A DNA stretch of 64,000 bases from contig NC_091113.1 of NCBI RefSeq assembly GCF_024713975.1, positions 10,428,501-10,492,500 on the forward strand. The letters run 5' to 3'. This document shows positions 23,696 through 36,568 of this stretch, one piece after another. Below the pieces are notes generated by a model, which saw only the letters and a list, made by a program, of their open reading frames with translations, searched no databases and was not told where the DNA came from. The number at the start of each line of letters is the position of its first letter. The first letter of the stretch is position 1. The stretch comes from Paralichthys olivaceus. Lineage: Eukaryota; Chordata; Actinopteri; Pleuronectiformes; Paralichthyidae. The position numbers were made by a program, and so were the translations under genes.

Positions 23696-26560
23696 CGAAT
23701 GGCCTTTAAATAAGCAAACAACACTTTGGGGGGTTTTGTTATATTGTTGAGTGTAATTTGTTTGTCCTTGTCACATTATGATTTTTGTTCAATTAAATTT
23801 CAACTTTGCTTTTGAGGAATTTTGACTGTTTCAAATTAAATTACAATTTTATTTTCATGATAAACAAACCTTTTTTTTGATTAATTTACGACTACATTTT
23901 TTATTCTTACTGTTGAGTTTATTCGTATTAAATGATTCTCATAAAAGGATGACTTTTTGCAAAAAATTGCCTCATGTCTGAATTGGTGCTTTATAAATAA
24001 ACTTGCCTTGCCCTTATTGAAACTTTAAAAAATATTTCTCGATGCATTTATCAACAGCAATTCAGTTACTTTGCTGAAAATCTGTGGTGAAAAGTTATTT
24101 GTTCTCCGTTCCTCTGTCATCTTTATAATTCATCAAAACATCTATATAATTAATGTTGACTATTGCTTTTTAAAATGTATGAAGGTGCTGTTTGCTTTGA
24201 GAACATTGTGCATCTGTTCATATCAACGCTGAGACAGACACCAGATTCTGTAAAAGTCCATCACTGCAATGCTAAACCAACTTGATCGCTCATTTATATT
24301 TCTTGCATTTGGCTTTGTGAGAATATCTCACAATCGCATATGAAAAATAAAATTTCATAGAAATGCCTTATTTCAATGTAGAAAGCTGTGTGGCTGTGAA
24401 TTGCTTTTTGGATTGAAAAAGACGTGAATTGCTCTGCCGTTGCCGGTGCAATGTCATTCTGCCGTTGGGGAGCCAGGTGAGGCAGAAAAAGTGAAAGCAG
24501 CACAGAGGGGAGCTTAAGTGAGACAGAGAGGGGCTGTTATGAACCAGTGCCCAGGGGGTTGAGGGTAGGGTGTAGCTTTGCACAGCTTCAGAATTAAATA
24601 CTCGGGTTTCTTCTGCCTAAATAATTCTCCACAAAACAAAAACACCAAGGTTCCAATTTCAAATACCTGCTGTTCAAAGCAAATGTTGCACAATTTTAGG
24701 ATTTGGTTTGATTACTGACTCTGAGAGGTTTTTGGGGCAATAATCTACAGGGATGTAACTGAGAATTACTGTAGTGCTGTATCTGCAAGATAACTTTGGA
24801 TCGACTCAATTTCCTCCCACCTGTGACTATAATAATCTCAGGAGCCTCTATTATTCATCAACAGACATGACATTTGAAGATATATTAGTCGGGGTTTTAT
24901 GGCTGTTCTGGTAGTATTAAATCTTGCATATACTCTCATGGGCCTAATTGCAGTGAAAATGTTAAATTTCTGCACAGGCAAAAAAAAAAACACAGGAACT
25001 TTTTTATCTCCTTCCCTCCTGTTGGTCTCAGAAAATACATAGATGATGCATTATTTTTTTAAAGTAAAAGTTGTATGTAATTGCGATCAACAAAAAGCAT
25101 GTTCGTCTTCAAACTTTAAGGCACTTGAGGCCCTATGTAAATGCAGCCACCCACCCATCCACCCACTCACGTGACACTGCAGTTTATAGAGCAGCTGGGA
25201 TGCAAAGGAACAGAGAGAACTGTGCACGCAGATGAATTTGAGAGCAGTGAAAAAAGGAGGCCAACGAGAGGTGGAAAACTTGAGGTGACACATAAAAAAA
25301 AGTTTAAACTAGGACATGAGAGTGGTGACTTGAAAAAATTAGGAGGGGAATGAAGGAGGAGGGGAAGCAGAGCTGCTCTATTTGTTCACAGCTCAGAGGT
25401 GCGTCCCCCTGGTGTGTTTGACCCTTGCTGCTCTCTGCTGTCAACCAACAGTGCTTGACCTTCACTATGATTTATGACAGCTCTGTTCCCACGATAACCC
25501 AGAGGAAGCTCTCCGCCTCATTGCCCGCTGGTCTCGAAAAAGCTGTGTTGTATGAGACACCCAAATGTCTTAGAGGTGCTGAAGATGCAGCTATTTAATA
25601 TCCACCCATCTCCTTGAGAAGGATAAACACACCCTGCGGGTCAAATGATTTTGTTTCAGGAAACAAAATGATCAGATTCCCCTGGCTCCATTCATCCTTT
25701 CCTCCAGATCATGGACTGGAGAAAAACAGCTTATATTTCAGCCTGGGTATGGCTATCACTTGGCTTCAGGGGCAATCTGGGGAAACATAGGGTGGAAGAG
25801 TAGGCATAAAAAGATATATAGAGAAATTATAGCAATTATAACTCGAAATAATAATAACTTCATTTGTATAGCACCTTTCAAAACAGCTGTTACAAAGTAC
25901 TTAAAACAATAATACAAAACCTGGAAAACAAGAAGCAAACTAATACAAAGACTGCACATGATATAGGTAAATACAGATAAAGGATAAAGGAAACATAGCA
26001 TAAAAACAGACAAGTAAAGGACAAAGAAAGCGGATGCAGGAAAGAGAAGGAACAAGATAAATAGAAGTAGTTCCTTGATATATTTGGGGTCTGGAGTCAT
26101 TTCAAAGCAGCAAACAACATGAGTCAAAGTCTTTAACATTGATTTGACTGAAGGAATATTTCCTTTTCATCATTTTACACTCAACCCATCCAATCGGTTG
26201 TCATCCACGATGATGCTCTGAGGTGATCCCTGTCATGTTGATGCTGCCTTTTCTCTCCAATCTGTTCTGGTTGGCGAACACGTCTGGCAGGAGGCCTGTG
26301 GTTAAACATGTACAGTAAAGTGGGAGCTGCCAGGGCAGTGAATTAATTGAAAGTCTTGCCTCACTGTTAGCGAATATAGGGACAGTTGGCAAAGTCACCG
26401 TGTCAACTACTCGGAGGCCATAAGCTGTTGAATTATGCAAGAGAGCAGAGGAGCAGCTTGTTCCTTGAAAAACGTGAATCAGAAGTATGAGAAGCTCGTG
26501 TGCGCACTGATGCTGGATGGGTGGATGGATGGAGAGTGTCCAGGCGCTAGGACCCGGGAC
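23696..26560. other. Intergenic region between rdh13 and sbk1
   Basis: The two genes are divergent; no coding exon is recognised here. A LINE-tail-like phrase (GTGCTTTATAAATAAACTTG) is at about 23987-24006, and another element of the same type lies inverted at 25838-25960. The 127-codon minus frame at 25756-26139 runs through that repeat and is an artefact. Confidence 0.7.
25838..25960 (-). repeat. Retroposon 3'-tail-like repeat
   Basis: AATAATAATAACTTCATTTG followed by TATAGCACCTTTCAAAACAG and AAAGTACTT resembles the reverse complement of the common teleost tail AAAGTGCTTTATAAATAAAG. Other partial copies are at 23987-24006 and 45575-45625. Confidence 0.5.
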
Positions 26561-26569
26561 ACGTGAGCG

Positions 26570-27358
26570 CATTAGTTTGCCAGAGGGTGGAGACGGTGAA
26601 CAATGAAGGAGCTGACTGGTGGGACCAGTAGAGGAGCAACATCTGAGACCCCCACCACCTGCAGAACCCAGAGACCCACTGGACCCACAGACACAACAGA
26701 CTGACCGGCCAACAGCGACTCTAAGACGCACAGCTGAGTTTGGATGGAGAGGGGACATGTGGATTTTCCTGTGCGCACTGCAGAGAGCCCCCCTAAGTGG
26801 GTGTGAATGAATGGGCTCGTCTGTGAGTGTGTGTGTGTGAGTGTGTAAGTGTGTGTGGTGCTGAACTGGGTCATGCGGACCGCTGGAGGAGCGAAAGATA
26901 AACACGCACCCGCCTCCTGCTGCTGCTGCTACTGCTGCTTGGCAGGTTGACATGGTGGGCGCTCAGAGGAGGGATCCCAGCCTGTGTCCTCGCCTTAGCA
27001 GATGATGATGATGATGCTTTTTTGATTCAGTCCGCCTCCGAAGATAGAAGTCATCGGCTCGCGGAGCTTCTCCACGAACTAAACTGCACAGGTCTCATCC
27101 TGGACGGGCTGCAGCCAAAGCGCAGCGACGCACTGGACATTCACCCATGCGGGCTTGGTCAGCCGTGAAAGTGTGAGGTGTTGTTTTGCTTTTTTTTTGT
27201 GTTCGTTTTCCCTTCTTTATTTGTGGAGGACATGCAGAGTTCACTCAGATAACTTCCTTCAAACCGGGAGATCCATCCATCAGTTCCCCTCAAAGCCCCG
27301 TGGGGGATCAGTGCCGAGCGGAGCGCAGCGGCTCTGCTCGCCGAGCGGATGCAGGACC
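26570..27358 (+). promoter_or_regulatory. Probable sbk1 promoter and 5' untranslated region
   Basis: G+C- and CpG-richer stretch with CTGCTG and GATGAT triplet runs (26920-27015), immediately upstream of the strong-context ATG at 27359. Several short upstream ATGs are present (for example near 26952), so the leader, if it extends this far, would carry small upstream frames. No TATA box is evident. Confidence 0.45.
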
Positions 27359-29365
27359 ATGGAGGAGAGAGACAGGTCGCCAGCAGGTGAGTTAGAAACA
27401 CCCGGGTGGACCCTGGGGTGCCTGCAACCGGGTCACCCTACTGTACACTGTAAATAGAAATATAGAAATACCTGGTTCTGGCGCGCCCACATCCCCAGAG
27501 TTGCCAAATTTGCGTTGTCTGAACTTTGACCCATTTCGATGCACAGTATTATTATTACGCACGATGAAACCACCTCCGTGCACTCATAAAACACCAGCGT
27601 CATTACTTATTATACAGCTCCACAGTTTTATTTACCATCTGGCTGCGATTAGCCTTAAATAGAGTTAGTGGCTGAGATGCGATTTCATTTGCATTTTCAC
27701 CCACATCAATAGTGATATACCCGCACCTGCTTGTTTCCCTTTGCTGTGCTCACTGTGAGATGGATGGATGGATGGATGGAAGGATGGATGGGTGGACGGG
27801 AGGGCATCCGGTCCACTTCACTTTTAATGGCCCCCTTTTATACTTTGTCCAGGACAGACAGGTGATATGTCATCGTTAATGCTGTCTAATGTATTTAAAT
27901 GAGCAGCTGACTCCATTGGGCAAAACCCTGTAAAAGCAAAGCCATGGCGGCTGGTAATGGACTGGAGGAGCAGCAGCAGCAGCAGACAATGCACATGGAT
28001 TTGCTTCTGTCACAAACATTGTACTGATGGAGAGAATAAGTACAGGTATCTTTGGCTGAACGTCACTTTTAAAAGAAGCTGCACCTTATGTGAAAATCAA
28101 ATTGAATTCAGTGGTGGTGTCAAAAACCATGTAAATTATATCATTCATCCAATAGTATACTGATACCAAGAAATAACCATGACATTTATTACTGGTGATC
28201 CACAAAACAACAATCAGCAAACAAATCTTCCCTCAATGACAAAGGGATAGTATGTGTTGAATGGTGATTTGTAATTGAACCCAACTCAGTTGTGAATAAT
28301 ATTGCCTGATATTATTCACCCTGAATTCATCAAGAAAACATCGTGGGAGTCCACACAAATGCCGCAAACATGGCCCACACAACTGGTGGTATCTTCTGTT
28401 TCTGCAAACAGACAATACATCTGCAGCATAAACAGTTTTTTATAAATGACCTACTCTGACAGCTGGCATACAAACGCCAACTAAAACCCATATTTGACCC
28501 CCACCATACACGCAAAACCGTAAAGAAATTGACCTCACTATGAACAGTTAAGCAGCGAGCGATGGCAAACAAAATGAAAACAGAGTCAGCCACAGAAAAA
28601 CAGAAAGGAGGCAAACATTGTCAGTTATAGGACAAAAACAGCACAAGAGGGAGTTCTTATTATTACTTGTTTAAATCTATAGTTGTCTTTCAGTGTGACC
28701 ATAAAGAAAAATATATATGGATAATATCCTGACCTGTCAATCATCTCAGTGAGAGAACAGCAGCCTGATGACACGTCTGTCACTCAATGTATACACTGCG
28801 GACGTGGGTGTGTGACTGTGTGTGAATGTGTCCTTAGTCATGCAGTTTGCACCAGTGTTTGTGTTGACCTCTGACTTTTATTAATGAATATTTTATTATT
28901 TGGTTTATTAATGTTTGGGTTCTTGTTTTTAACAGTCCCGTATTTTACTTTGTGTCTTGCAGGGATGGCTAATCCCCTTGTATGCATTTAAAGCATTGTT
29001 GAGTGTGAATTTGAAAGAGAGAGATGTGGGGAGTGTGCCTCTGCAATCAACATTAGTGCACTGATTGTAGTTAGAGGCTATTGCATATATGCAGGATCAC
29101 AAATCACCATAAACTGTGAGCCCGCCTTGAAGTGGAGGGTGAAATGGTCCGGAAACAAAAAAAAAGAAAAGAAAAAATAGCAATGTCCCCCTTAGAAGTG
29201 CTGTTACATCATTTAGCCACACCTCCATTTAGACCCCCATTTTACTGAGCTGATATTACAGTCAACGTTTCCCCATGTATTTGACATCAAAGGGATGTAG
29301 CCTATAGCATGTGGTACAATGGCAGGGATGCTTCAGTTCAGCCTCATTGGATTCCCCCAATCCTG

Positions 29366-29403
<38 letters not shown>

Positions 29404-32400
29404 TGCACGCATCACACGAACTATCCCTATTGTAAACTTGAGGCTATTGGATTGTGATTGAGTGGGGGTTAGGTACAGTATGTTCCCTCGGTAGTCTGTT
29501 GCAGTATTTCAGTGCTGAATGATTTTCTGTAGGACACGATTACAATGATGACACTGATTATGATTGTCCTTTACAATCAGATGCCACTACAACATTGATG
29601 GACTGCTCATTGCAACGCTTTGTTCACCTTCGATTCATCATTCTACCCATTTGTTTCCTCTCAAGGTCATTTGTCATTGACGCTAAGCCAAATGTCCTTG
29701 CAGTTTTACCTCCTCTCTCCCTCCTTGTTTGGATCAATTTCACCTTGGGATACCCCTTCGCGGGTCTGAGGTCATTCCAGCTGGAGGCCAGTGGTTGGCA
29801 GTGTTTCTACCAGTTATCTGTTTGCCTTTGGCGGCTACATCGGGTAAGTGCTGGAGAGAGAGGGAGCTGATAATAACGACAGCAGAGGCGAGACGAGTGA
29901 AAAATGGGTCACCCAGCACTCCATCACAGCAGGGATCCCCCCCTGTGGGCAGCTGGGCACAGGTGTGAGCTTGTGATTTGTCAAAGTGAGAGTCCGTGGC
30001 CCGGGCGGCTGGTTCACCTATCACAGCACAGCAGGAGCTTTCTTCGGCCATGAATTGAAGCATTGCACTAAACTCACCAACTCTGATGTTCTGTGCCGCT
30101 GAGGAAAATGATTCTGTTTCTTTTCTATCCTATAGGTAGCAGAGTGCCCTGATTGCAAACAGCTGTCAAAAAGAAGCCTAACTGGATTGATTGAATTATA
30201 GGTTATTTAGGACCCATCCATACTGAGGCAGCAAGAAAATGGATTCTGGACTCAGAATATGTATATATATATATGTATAGGCTACATATATAGGCTATTC
30301 ATGCAGCTGATTTATCTTGAGTTGGGCAATTTGACAGTAAATTGGACATGGGAGATCAGTCTTCGACCATAATGACTCTTTCCGAGAGCAAAGGAACTAG
30401 TCCATTAGTAATGGAGGGAGGTAGAGACGTTATGCCAGCTCAGCAATCTATTTATTTCTTTCATTTACATTTTCAGGGACAGACGAGAGAGAAAGGGGAG
30501 AGACTTTAAGCAGGATGAACTAAAGAGGACAAACACTGTGTAAAGCTGCTGACTCTCATCCCCTTCTTCCTTCATCATATGCTTTGTGCTCATTAAGATA
30601 CATTTGTTACAGATGAAGGTCCAGCGTCAACCGAAGAACCCAAATGTTCATCCTCTAATTTCGGAGATGTGAATCTGTATCATTGGTTGAAACTCACCTC
30701 TACCCTTATAAGTGTTCCTGTGGTAAAATACCTTACAATTTCTGTGGTACAAGTACCTCATGTTGTGGTACAGTATGATCATACCACATAAATTCCACAG
30801 CAAAATGTTCCAGTACCACAGGAACGTTTTGTAAGGGTATGAAGTCGTTATGTGGTCATGTGAAACGACAGTTCATTGCAACTATATGTACAAAGTTTAC
30901 AATAGCTCACTGAATACACAATTATTATCCCTGATGATACTGTGACGGTCAAGATTTGTCCACTTGGAGACCAGTTTTCATGATGTGTTAACCTAACTAG
31001 CTTCTTAGAGAACAAATAACCCTGTTATGAACTGACCTCAACTAGATTTAAATTTGTGAATAAGCCTAAGCATGCATTGAGCGAAATGCTGCCTTGACCA
31101 TGGCAACAAGCTCATGAATTAATTAGCACAAAACAGAAATTACAGGCTGTAGAATCTAGCCATAAACCTAAGTATTGGGGGAATTGACATTGTGACTCGA
31201 GGGTGGTGCTAGACAAGGGATCAAGAGTTCATCCTGAGGAGAACATGAATGTCTTAAGTCAAAGTTCGTGGTCATCCTACTGTTACAGTAGGATATCGCT
31301 CAAAACCACAAATGTCTGCTCCACGGCAGCACTAGAGGAAAAATCAGAAAGCCATCTGGATACATCATCTAGGAACCACAAATGTCTGTACAACATTTGG
31401 GGCCAATCCATCCAGGAGATGTTGAGAAGAGAGAAAACGTTATTTTAGGATTCATCCTTTTGGGACCATGAAAACCTCTGCAAAAGTGCATGGCACTATA
31501 TGGAACAGTAATTGAGATATTATGTATGACTATCCCTAGAATCAATTATCCAGTATGGACAAAAATAAAGCTCATCTCTAACAATATGTAGGACATAAAG
31601 AGCCACCTGAAATCCTCTGTAAGACTTAAACTTCAGTGTAACACCCCCATGAGTTCAGAGGCTAAGAAGTAACTTATCATGAGCACACCCTGAGGCTCTA
31701 AAGACACAGTCTGTAATGAGAGAGCACTGGTGGCCAGTGGTATCACAGGGTTGGTCTCTGTTCTTATCTCAAAGTGTTCACAGAAGAAAAGGTCAGATGC
31801 TTCTGCAGGTTAATCTGTTGGAGACACATGGAGTCAGCCACAACAGGCACTTTCTGGGAGAAAGTCGAAATGGTGAATAGGTTGCCTTTTTCTGGGAACA
31901 ACCTGATTTTTAGAAGGTTATATTGTGAATGCACTCATCTTAATTTGAGTAATTGCTAAATGGAACAAGATAGTCAATCTAGTTGAGGGGAAATTAGTGG
32001 CCGGAAAACGATTTCTGCTTCAGAGCGGAAAACCCTCTATCTCCACCCTTCCGGGATTAGGAAAACAGGCTTGTTGTTAGATGGCCCTCTTTAATACATG
32101 TTGAGTTTATCTATTGAGATTTTCAAATGGCTTGTGTAAAAGCAAATGTCAGTGGATTTTTTAGATAGATTTCATAATTAAAGATTGAAAATCCCTAAAA
32201 TTACTAGGTCTTACAATAACAGCAGTGGCTAAAAAAAAAGACAATGTAGGACTTAGTGGGCAGCTCAGGGATCTGTTTGTAAAAGGCTTACCGATGATTA
32301 ACAATGCGTTGGACTGGCTCAAAAACCCACAGACATTAAAACGTGTCTCGAGCCAAATCCTCATCTGGAGGTGGAACGTGTTCGTGGTGGCGTTGTCTCT

Positions 32401-35400
32401 ATAGCTGCCTGAGAGGACAGAAAAGGAGCAGAGGGCAGCGTGGGAGATCAGTGGAGTATTCACGAGTCGTTTTGAGGCTCACAGCTGATCCCTCTGACTT
32501 ACAACTTTGATAGAGTGACACATTGCAACTGATACACCTGCCTTCCCCAAAACTCACACACAAACATTCATCTCTACACCTCTGAGGCGCTGCAGTTTCT
32601 GAAACCAGCTGCGTCGACTCCCAACAACTCATCACAATTTCGGGACTCTTAATCCAGTTCTGTGAAGGAAATGAGCGCAAAGCATCCTGTGCTGTTGGGT
32701 GGGAGGGGGGTGCTTTTGTCTTTGAGGGAGCTGGGTAATGTGATTAGGATCCATGCTGGAGCGCAGCACTTTCTGCTCGTGGAGCTGACTGAAAGAAGTG
32801 CCAGTAAACCAGCGCTCCCTTCGCTCTCATTGACCGAGGCAATGAGGCCACGCGAGGTGGACGGTCAGAGGGAATGCGCTTACAGTCTGTCTGTCCATCC
32901 CATCTCAATGTTTAGTCACCAGACCTTGACCGCAGACTTGTCTCTGGATAGTCATCAACTTTTGTGTGGACTCTCTGAAGGCTGAACCGTCGGCACGCTC
33001 AGCATGAGTAGGCTACAATATTCATATCTCTTATACAACCACCTCTTTGCTTATAATAAAATCAGAAAGTAAGTTTTATCAGCAGAGATACATACAGGGC
33101 TTGTTCTATTTGCAGTGTGTTGTTTTTTTTGTGGTTTGACTAAGAGTGCTGAGCCAAGAACACAAGCCTCTAAATGGCTGCATCCTATTTTAGTTTTTGC
33201 TGTCTAACAGCTATTTTTATCACATTCTTCCCACACGATAGCTGAGGAACCGCGGCACCTTCACAACGTCTGAACATCAACTGCATGTTAGCAGCTGTGT
33301 GTTAATTCCACCTTCCTTCCAAATCTACCTAACTGTCAACACACTCACATGCGTCGGGCTGTTGTTTGAGGTGTTTGCAACCAGGTTTGAACCTGCAGCT
33401 GCTGAGAGAACTGGCCTCAGGGACAGGAGAACAATGCGGTCGCCTTTGAGTGATGGATGACGGAGATCATCAGCGAAATTGTTCGGCTGATTTGTTGCTT
33501 ATTAGTGTGTGTGGGTGTGCGTGCTGTGCATGATTGGATGATTTAATACAGAAGGGGGGAGTGAGGAGAGACAGACAATGTGTGTGATCATTAGTGTGAT
33601 ACGCTTCATTTCATCAAAAGGTCCATTTTGCTCATCCGTTAGTTTTCTTTAATTTTACACAAACACTGTAGAGTCACTCAACTCATATTTTAAACAGTGT
33701 GACTGACTAAATATAAATTTGTAATTAAAAATATCAAAATGTTCCCTCTCATATCAGTTTGACCTATTTCACTACTTCTGATAATCAGCAGTAATTTTTT
33801 TGTTCTGTTCAGCAATATGATGAAAATACTCACTGTGCCAAAGCAAATGTATTTCCCATGCAACCCCTTTTCTCACAGCCACACTGATTTGTTTATTCAC
33901 CACGAACAATGTCTATAGCCCCGGTATGATCTCCTCAATGTGCTCCCAGATGCCTTACCAGCATGTGTGCACCTGAAGCTGTCAGCTCCTTGCATTTCTT
34001 TCCATTTGTTAGTCCCTCTACCTGGGCGCATTGATTTTCCCATAGCCGTCTGCCAGTAAGTGCTGTCTAAGACCATATCTGAAAGCTGGCCAGAGTGATC
34101 TAGAGGGACAGCAGGAAGTTCAATGCATTTACTGAAAGCACTTCCCCTTGTTGTTGCCTTCCCTGCATTGATTGTATGGAAATTATGGTCTGTTAAAGCC
34201 CTCCTGATTGAACCATCCCCTGGACAGCCGAGAATATATGGATATACGCCAAGAGACATAAAGATACCGAAGAGCCTTCTGTTATAAACAAATTCATGCA
34301 TAAAATTTATATCACCCGCTATCATCACAGCAGAATAAACCCTGACTCTAAGCATCACTCTCCTCCTTTAGTTTGCCCCACAGCGTCAAGGCGAGCCTGT
34401 CTCTTTCTCCATCGGGGCTGGGACGGGCAGGCAGTGGCAGCGGGGGCTCCCCTACATCCAAGATGGACTACTGCGGAGGGGTGCCAGTGGAGGACATGCA
34501 GGCCCTGGCCATCACATCTCTGTCAGCAACAGATGTAGCCAAACAGTACGAGCACATCCGTGAGCTGGGGAAGGGCACGTACGGCAAGGTGGACCTGGTG
34601 GCGCACCAAACACAGGGTGAGGTTATACACAAAATAAATTCAACAAAACAAGGTGATCTGCCTGCATCCACTCATTGCAGATCAGCATGTGTAAATTATG
34701 AATTTCAGCAATGATAATAGAGTTTTAATGAATTTCTTATGTGTATTGTAACAAAAAATCAAGGTTATACTGCCGTCTCAGTCTGAAAGCAGAAAAACTA
34801 AGCATTGTGCAGAGAGCGGCTGAGAGGGCATTAAGGGTGCTGCTATATGCACTCTAAATAGCCTCTGCATTTCTGCAGCTGTAATCATGAGTGGCTGGTT
34901 ATACATGTATAATGGAGGCAAGATTCATTCACTGAAAAATGTTTATATGAATGAACCTGACACCTGTTTAAAGACGGGGTCGGAAATGTCTCCACAAAGT
35001 GCTATTTTAGGTAACACGTATTTCAGATGGTAAAATATTGGCAGGATGTGATATAATGTGTTTAATACACCAGGGTCTGATTGTGTGCATGTTTGTATCT
35101 GATTTTTGCAGGCACCAAAATGGCACTAAAGTTTGTTACCAAGAACAAGACGAAGCTGAAGAGTTTCCTGCGGGAGTACAGTCTAACAGGCTCACTTAGC
35201 TGCAGCCCTTTCATCATCAAAGTCCTGGACGTGCTTTTCGAGACGGAGGACAGCTACGTGTTCGGACAAGAATATGCCCCCGCTGGGGACCTCTTCGATA
35301 TCATCCCCCCACAGGTAACACTGTCATCCGTCTTTCCACCAATCACAGCCCTCGCTCAGACAGAGCTGCTCCAATCAGTTGCCGTGTTCAGAAACAGGGG

Positions 35401-36568
35401 TTTTTAACAAGCTCTCCTGGGATTGGAGCCTTGTCTTCGTCCTGGTTTTCTCTCCGCACAGAGCTCTCATTTTGCTTTAGTGCTTTTCCAGTTGATGTGC
35501 AGGGAGTGCTCGACTTCAAGGCTCATCTACAGACTCATTAAAAATGGTTGCAGCTGAACTCAAAACTGACTCTTTTGTTTCAGTTTTCCGTAGCGTATAA
35601 TTTTTCACTGTGAACGTCCATTCTTCTGCTCAATATAACCTTTATCTATTCTTTCTAATAGTACTGTAACTTCATCACAAACTCTCAACTCCTGCTAAGT
35701 TTACTGTCCCTCATTACATTCCCCTCTGTTTTTCTCTCAGGTGGGTCTGCCAGAGGAAATGGTCAAACGCTGTATGCAACAACTGGGCTTGGCTCTGGAC
35801 TTTATGCACAGTAAAAACCTGGTGCATCGGGACGTCAAGCCTGAGAATGTTCTTTTGTTTGACCGAGAGTGCCGCCGCATCAAGCTGGCAGACTTTGGCA
35901 TGACACGGCGGGTGGGCAGCCGTGTGAAACGGGTGAGCGGCACCATCCCTTACACAGCACCGGAGGTGTGCCGTGCCAGTCGAGCTGAGGGTTTCCTCGT
36001 GACCACCAGTCTGGATGTGTGGGCGTTCGGCGTGCTGGTGTTTTGTATGCTGACAGGCAATTTCCCCTGGGAAGCAGCGCTGCCGTCCGATGCCTTTTAC
36101 GAGGAGTTTCGGCGCTGGCAGAAAGCAGGGTGTCCCGTGGGAACTTACCCGTCTCAGTGGCGCCGCTTCACTGATGATGCCTTGCGCATGTTTCAGAGGC
36201 TGCTAGCTGCTGAGCCGGAAAAACGCTGCGGAGTCAAGGACGTCTTCTGCTTTGTCAAGTATGAGCTGGTAAGCGAGCTCAGGCGCAGAGCTTCTTGCCG
36301 AGCCAAGAGAAGCGAGAGGTCAAGCACGGGAGTGTGCACCGGCAGTTGCACTTCCTCCTCATCCTCCTCTTCATCACGTTCCTCCCACCGACACCCCGAG
36401 CCCTCCACCCCTCCCGGAACATCCTGCCTGCGCCCAGCCCCGCTCAAACGCAGCGTCCTCTCCGACCCGCTGTCTCCCAGAGAGGAGCCTGGACAGAACC
36501 AGTCACCAGGCCGAGACAAGAACAAAAGCCAGATGGTGATGGCGACTGCCATCGAAATCTGTGTGTGA
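27359..36568 (+). CDS. sbk1: SH3 domain-binding serine/threonine protein kinase 1, complete
   Basis: Brain-enriched Ser/Thr kinase of the SBK family (family knowledge). Certain exons: up to 34616, 35112-35314 and 35741-36568, with GT-AG joins in phase. Preferred start: ATG 27359 in context ACCATGG, small exon 27359-27386 with donor CAG|GTGAG, joined to acceptor GGGCAG|G at 34431. This gives [20 protein letters not shown] before [15 protein letters not shown], total 414 aa (human 424). The alternative start is ATG 34463, 394 aa. Numbering by the long form: Gly loop GKGTYGKV 56-63, Lys78 in ALKF, Glu93, HRD Asp170, DFG Asp190 and APE ending at Glu214, so the kinase should be active. The tail is Ser-rich and basic and ends in [11 protein letters not shown], matching the human SBK1 end ([10 protein letters not shown]), which separates it from SBK2/SBK3. 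Intron 1 would be 7.0 kb. Confidence 0.95.
27760..27790 (+). repeat. (GGAT)n microsatellite
   Basis: About seven imperfect TGGA units. Confidence 0.9.
29366..29403 (+). repeat. (TC)n(AC)n compound microsatellite
   Basis: CTCTCT run passing directly into about ten AC units. Confidence 0.9.
30701..30839. mobile_element. Foldback/MITE-like palindromic element, 139 bp
   Basis: The left arm starts TACCCTTATAAGTGTTCCTG then TGGTA. The reverse complement of the right arm starts TACCCTTACAAAACGTTCCT then GTGGTACT. The centre is an 11-base loop between GTGGTA (30765-30770) and TACCAC (30782-30787). Words of the form TGTGGTAC recur through both arms. It is non-coding and should fold into a long imperfect hairpin. 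Confidence 0.65.
31195..31500 (+). repeat. Dispersed teleost repeat
   Basis: Contains degenerate forms of a phrase I remember as very common in fish DNA: GATTCATCCTTTTGGGACCA and CAATCCATCCAGGAGATGTT, and ACCACAAATGTCTG twice (31303 and 31375). The internal repetition suggests an element built from subrepeats. Class unknown. Confidence 0.5.

Larger units (their letters stand above)
27387..34430 (+). other. sbk1 intron 1 (7.0 kb, if the upstream exon is correct)
   Basis: Donor GTGAGT at 27387. The acceptor is chosen at 34430: a pyrimidine run (34399-34410) is followed by no AG until GGGCAG, and only this site keeps frame with exon 1. Contents include (GGAT)n at 27760-27790, (TC)n(AC)n at 29366-29402, a foldback element at 30701-30839 and a dispersed repeat at 31195-31500. 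Scattered open frames, such as the 153-codon minus frame at 33897-34358, match no family I know. Confidence 0.6.

Noticed and set aside
26201-26953. 250-codon minus-strand frame
   Set aside because: Antisense to the sbk1 promoter/leader; His/Thr runs come from a TG-rich stretch, and no homology is visible.
33897-34358. 153-codon minus-strand open frame just upstream of the sbk1 kinase exon
   Set aside because: No family resemblance, no splice context, ends next to the sbk1 exon; best explained as a chance frame in an intron.
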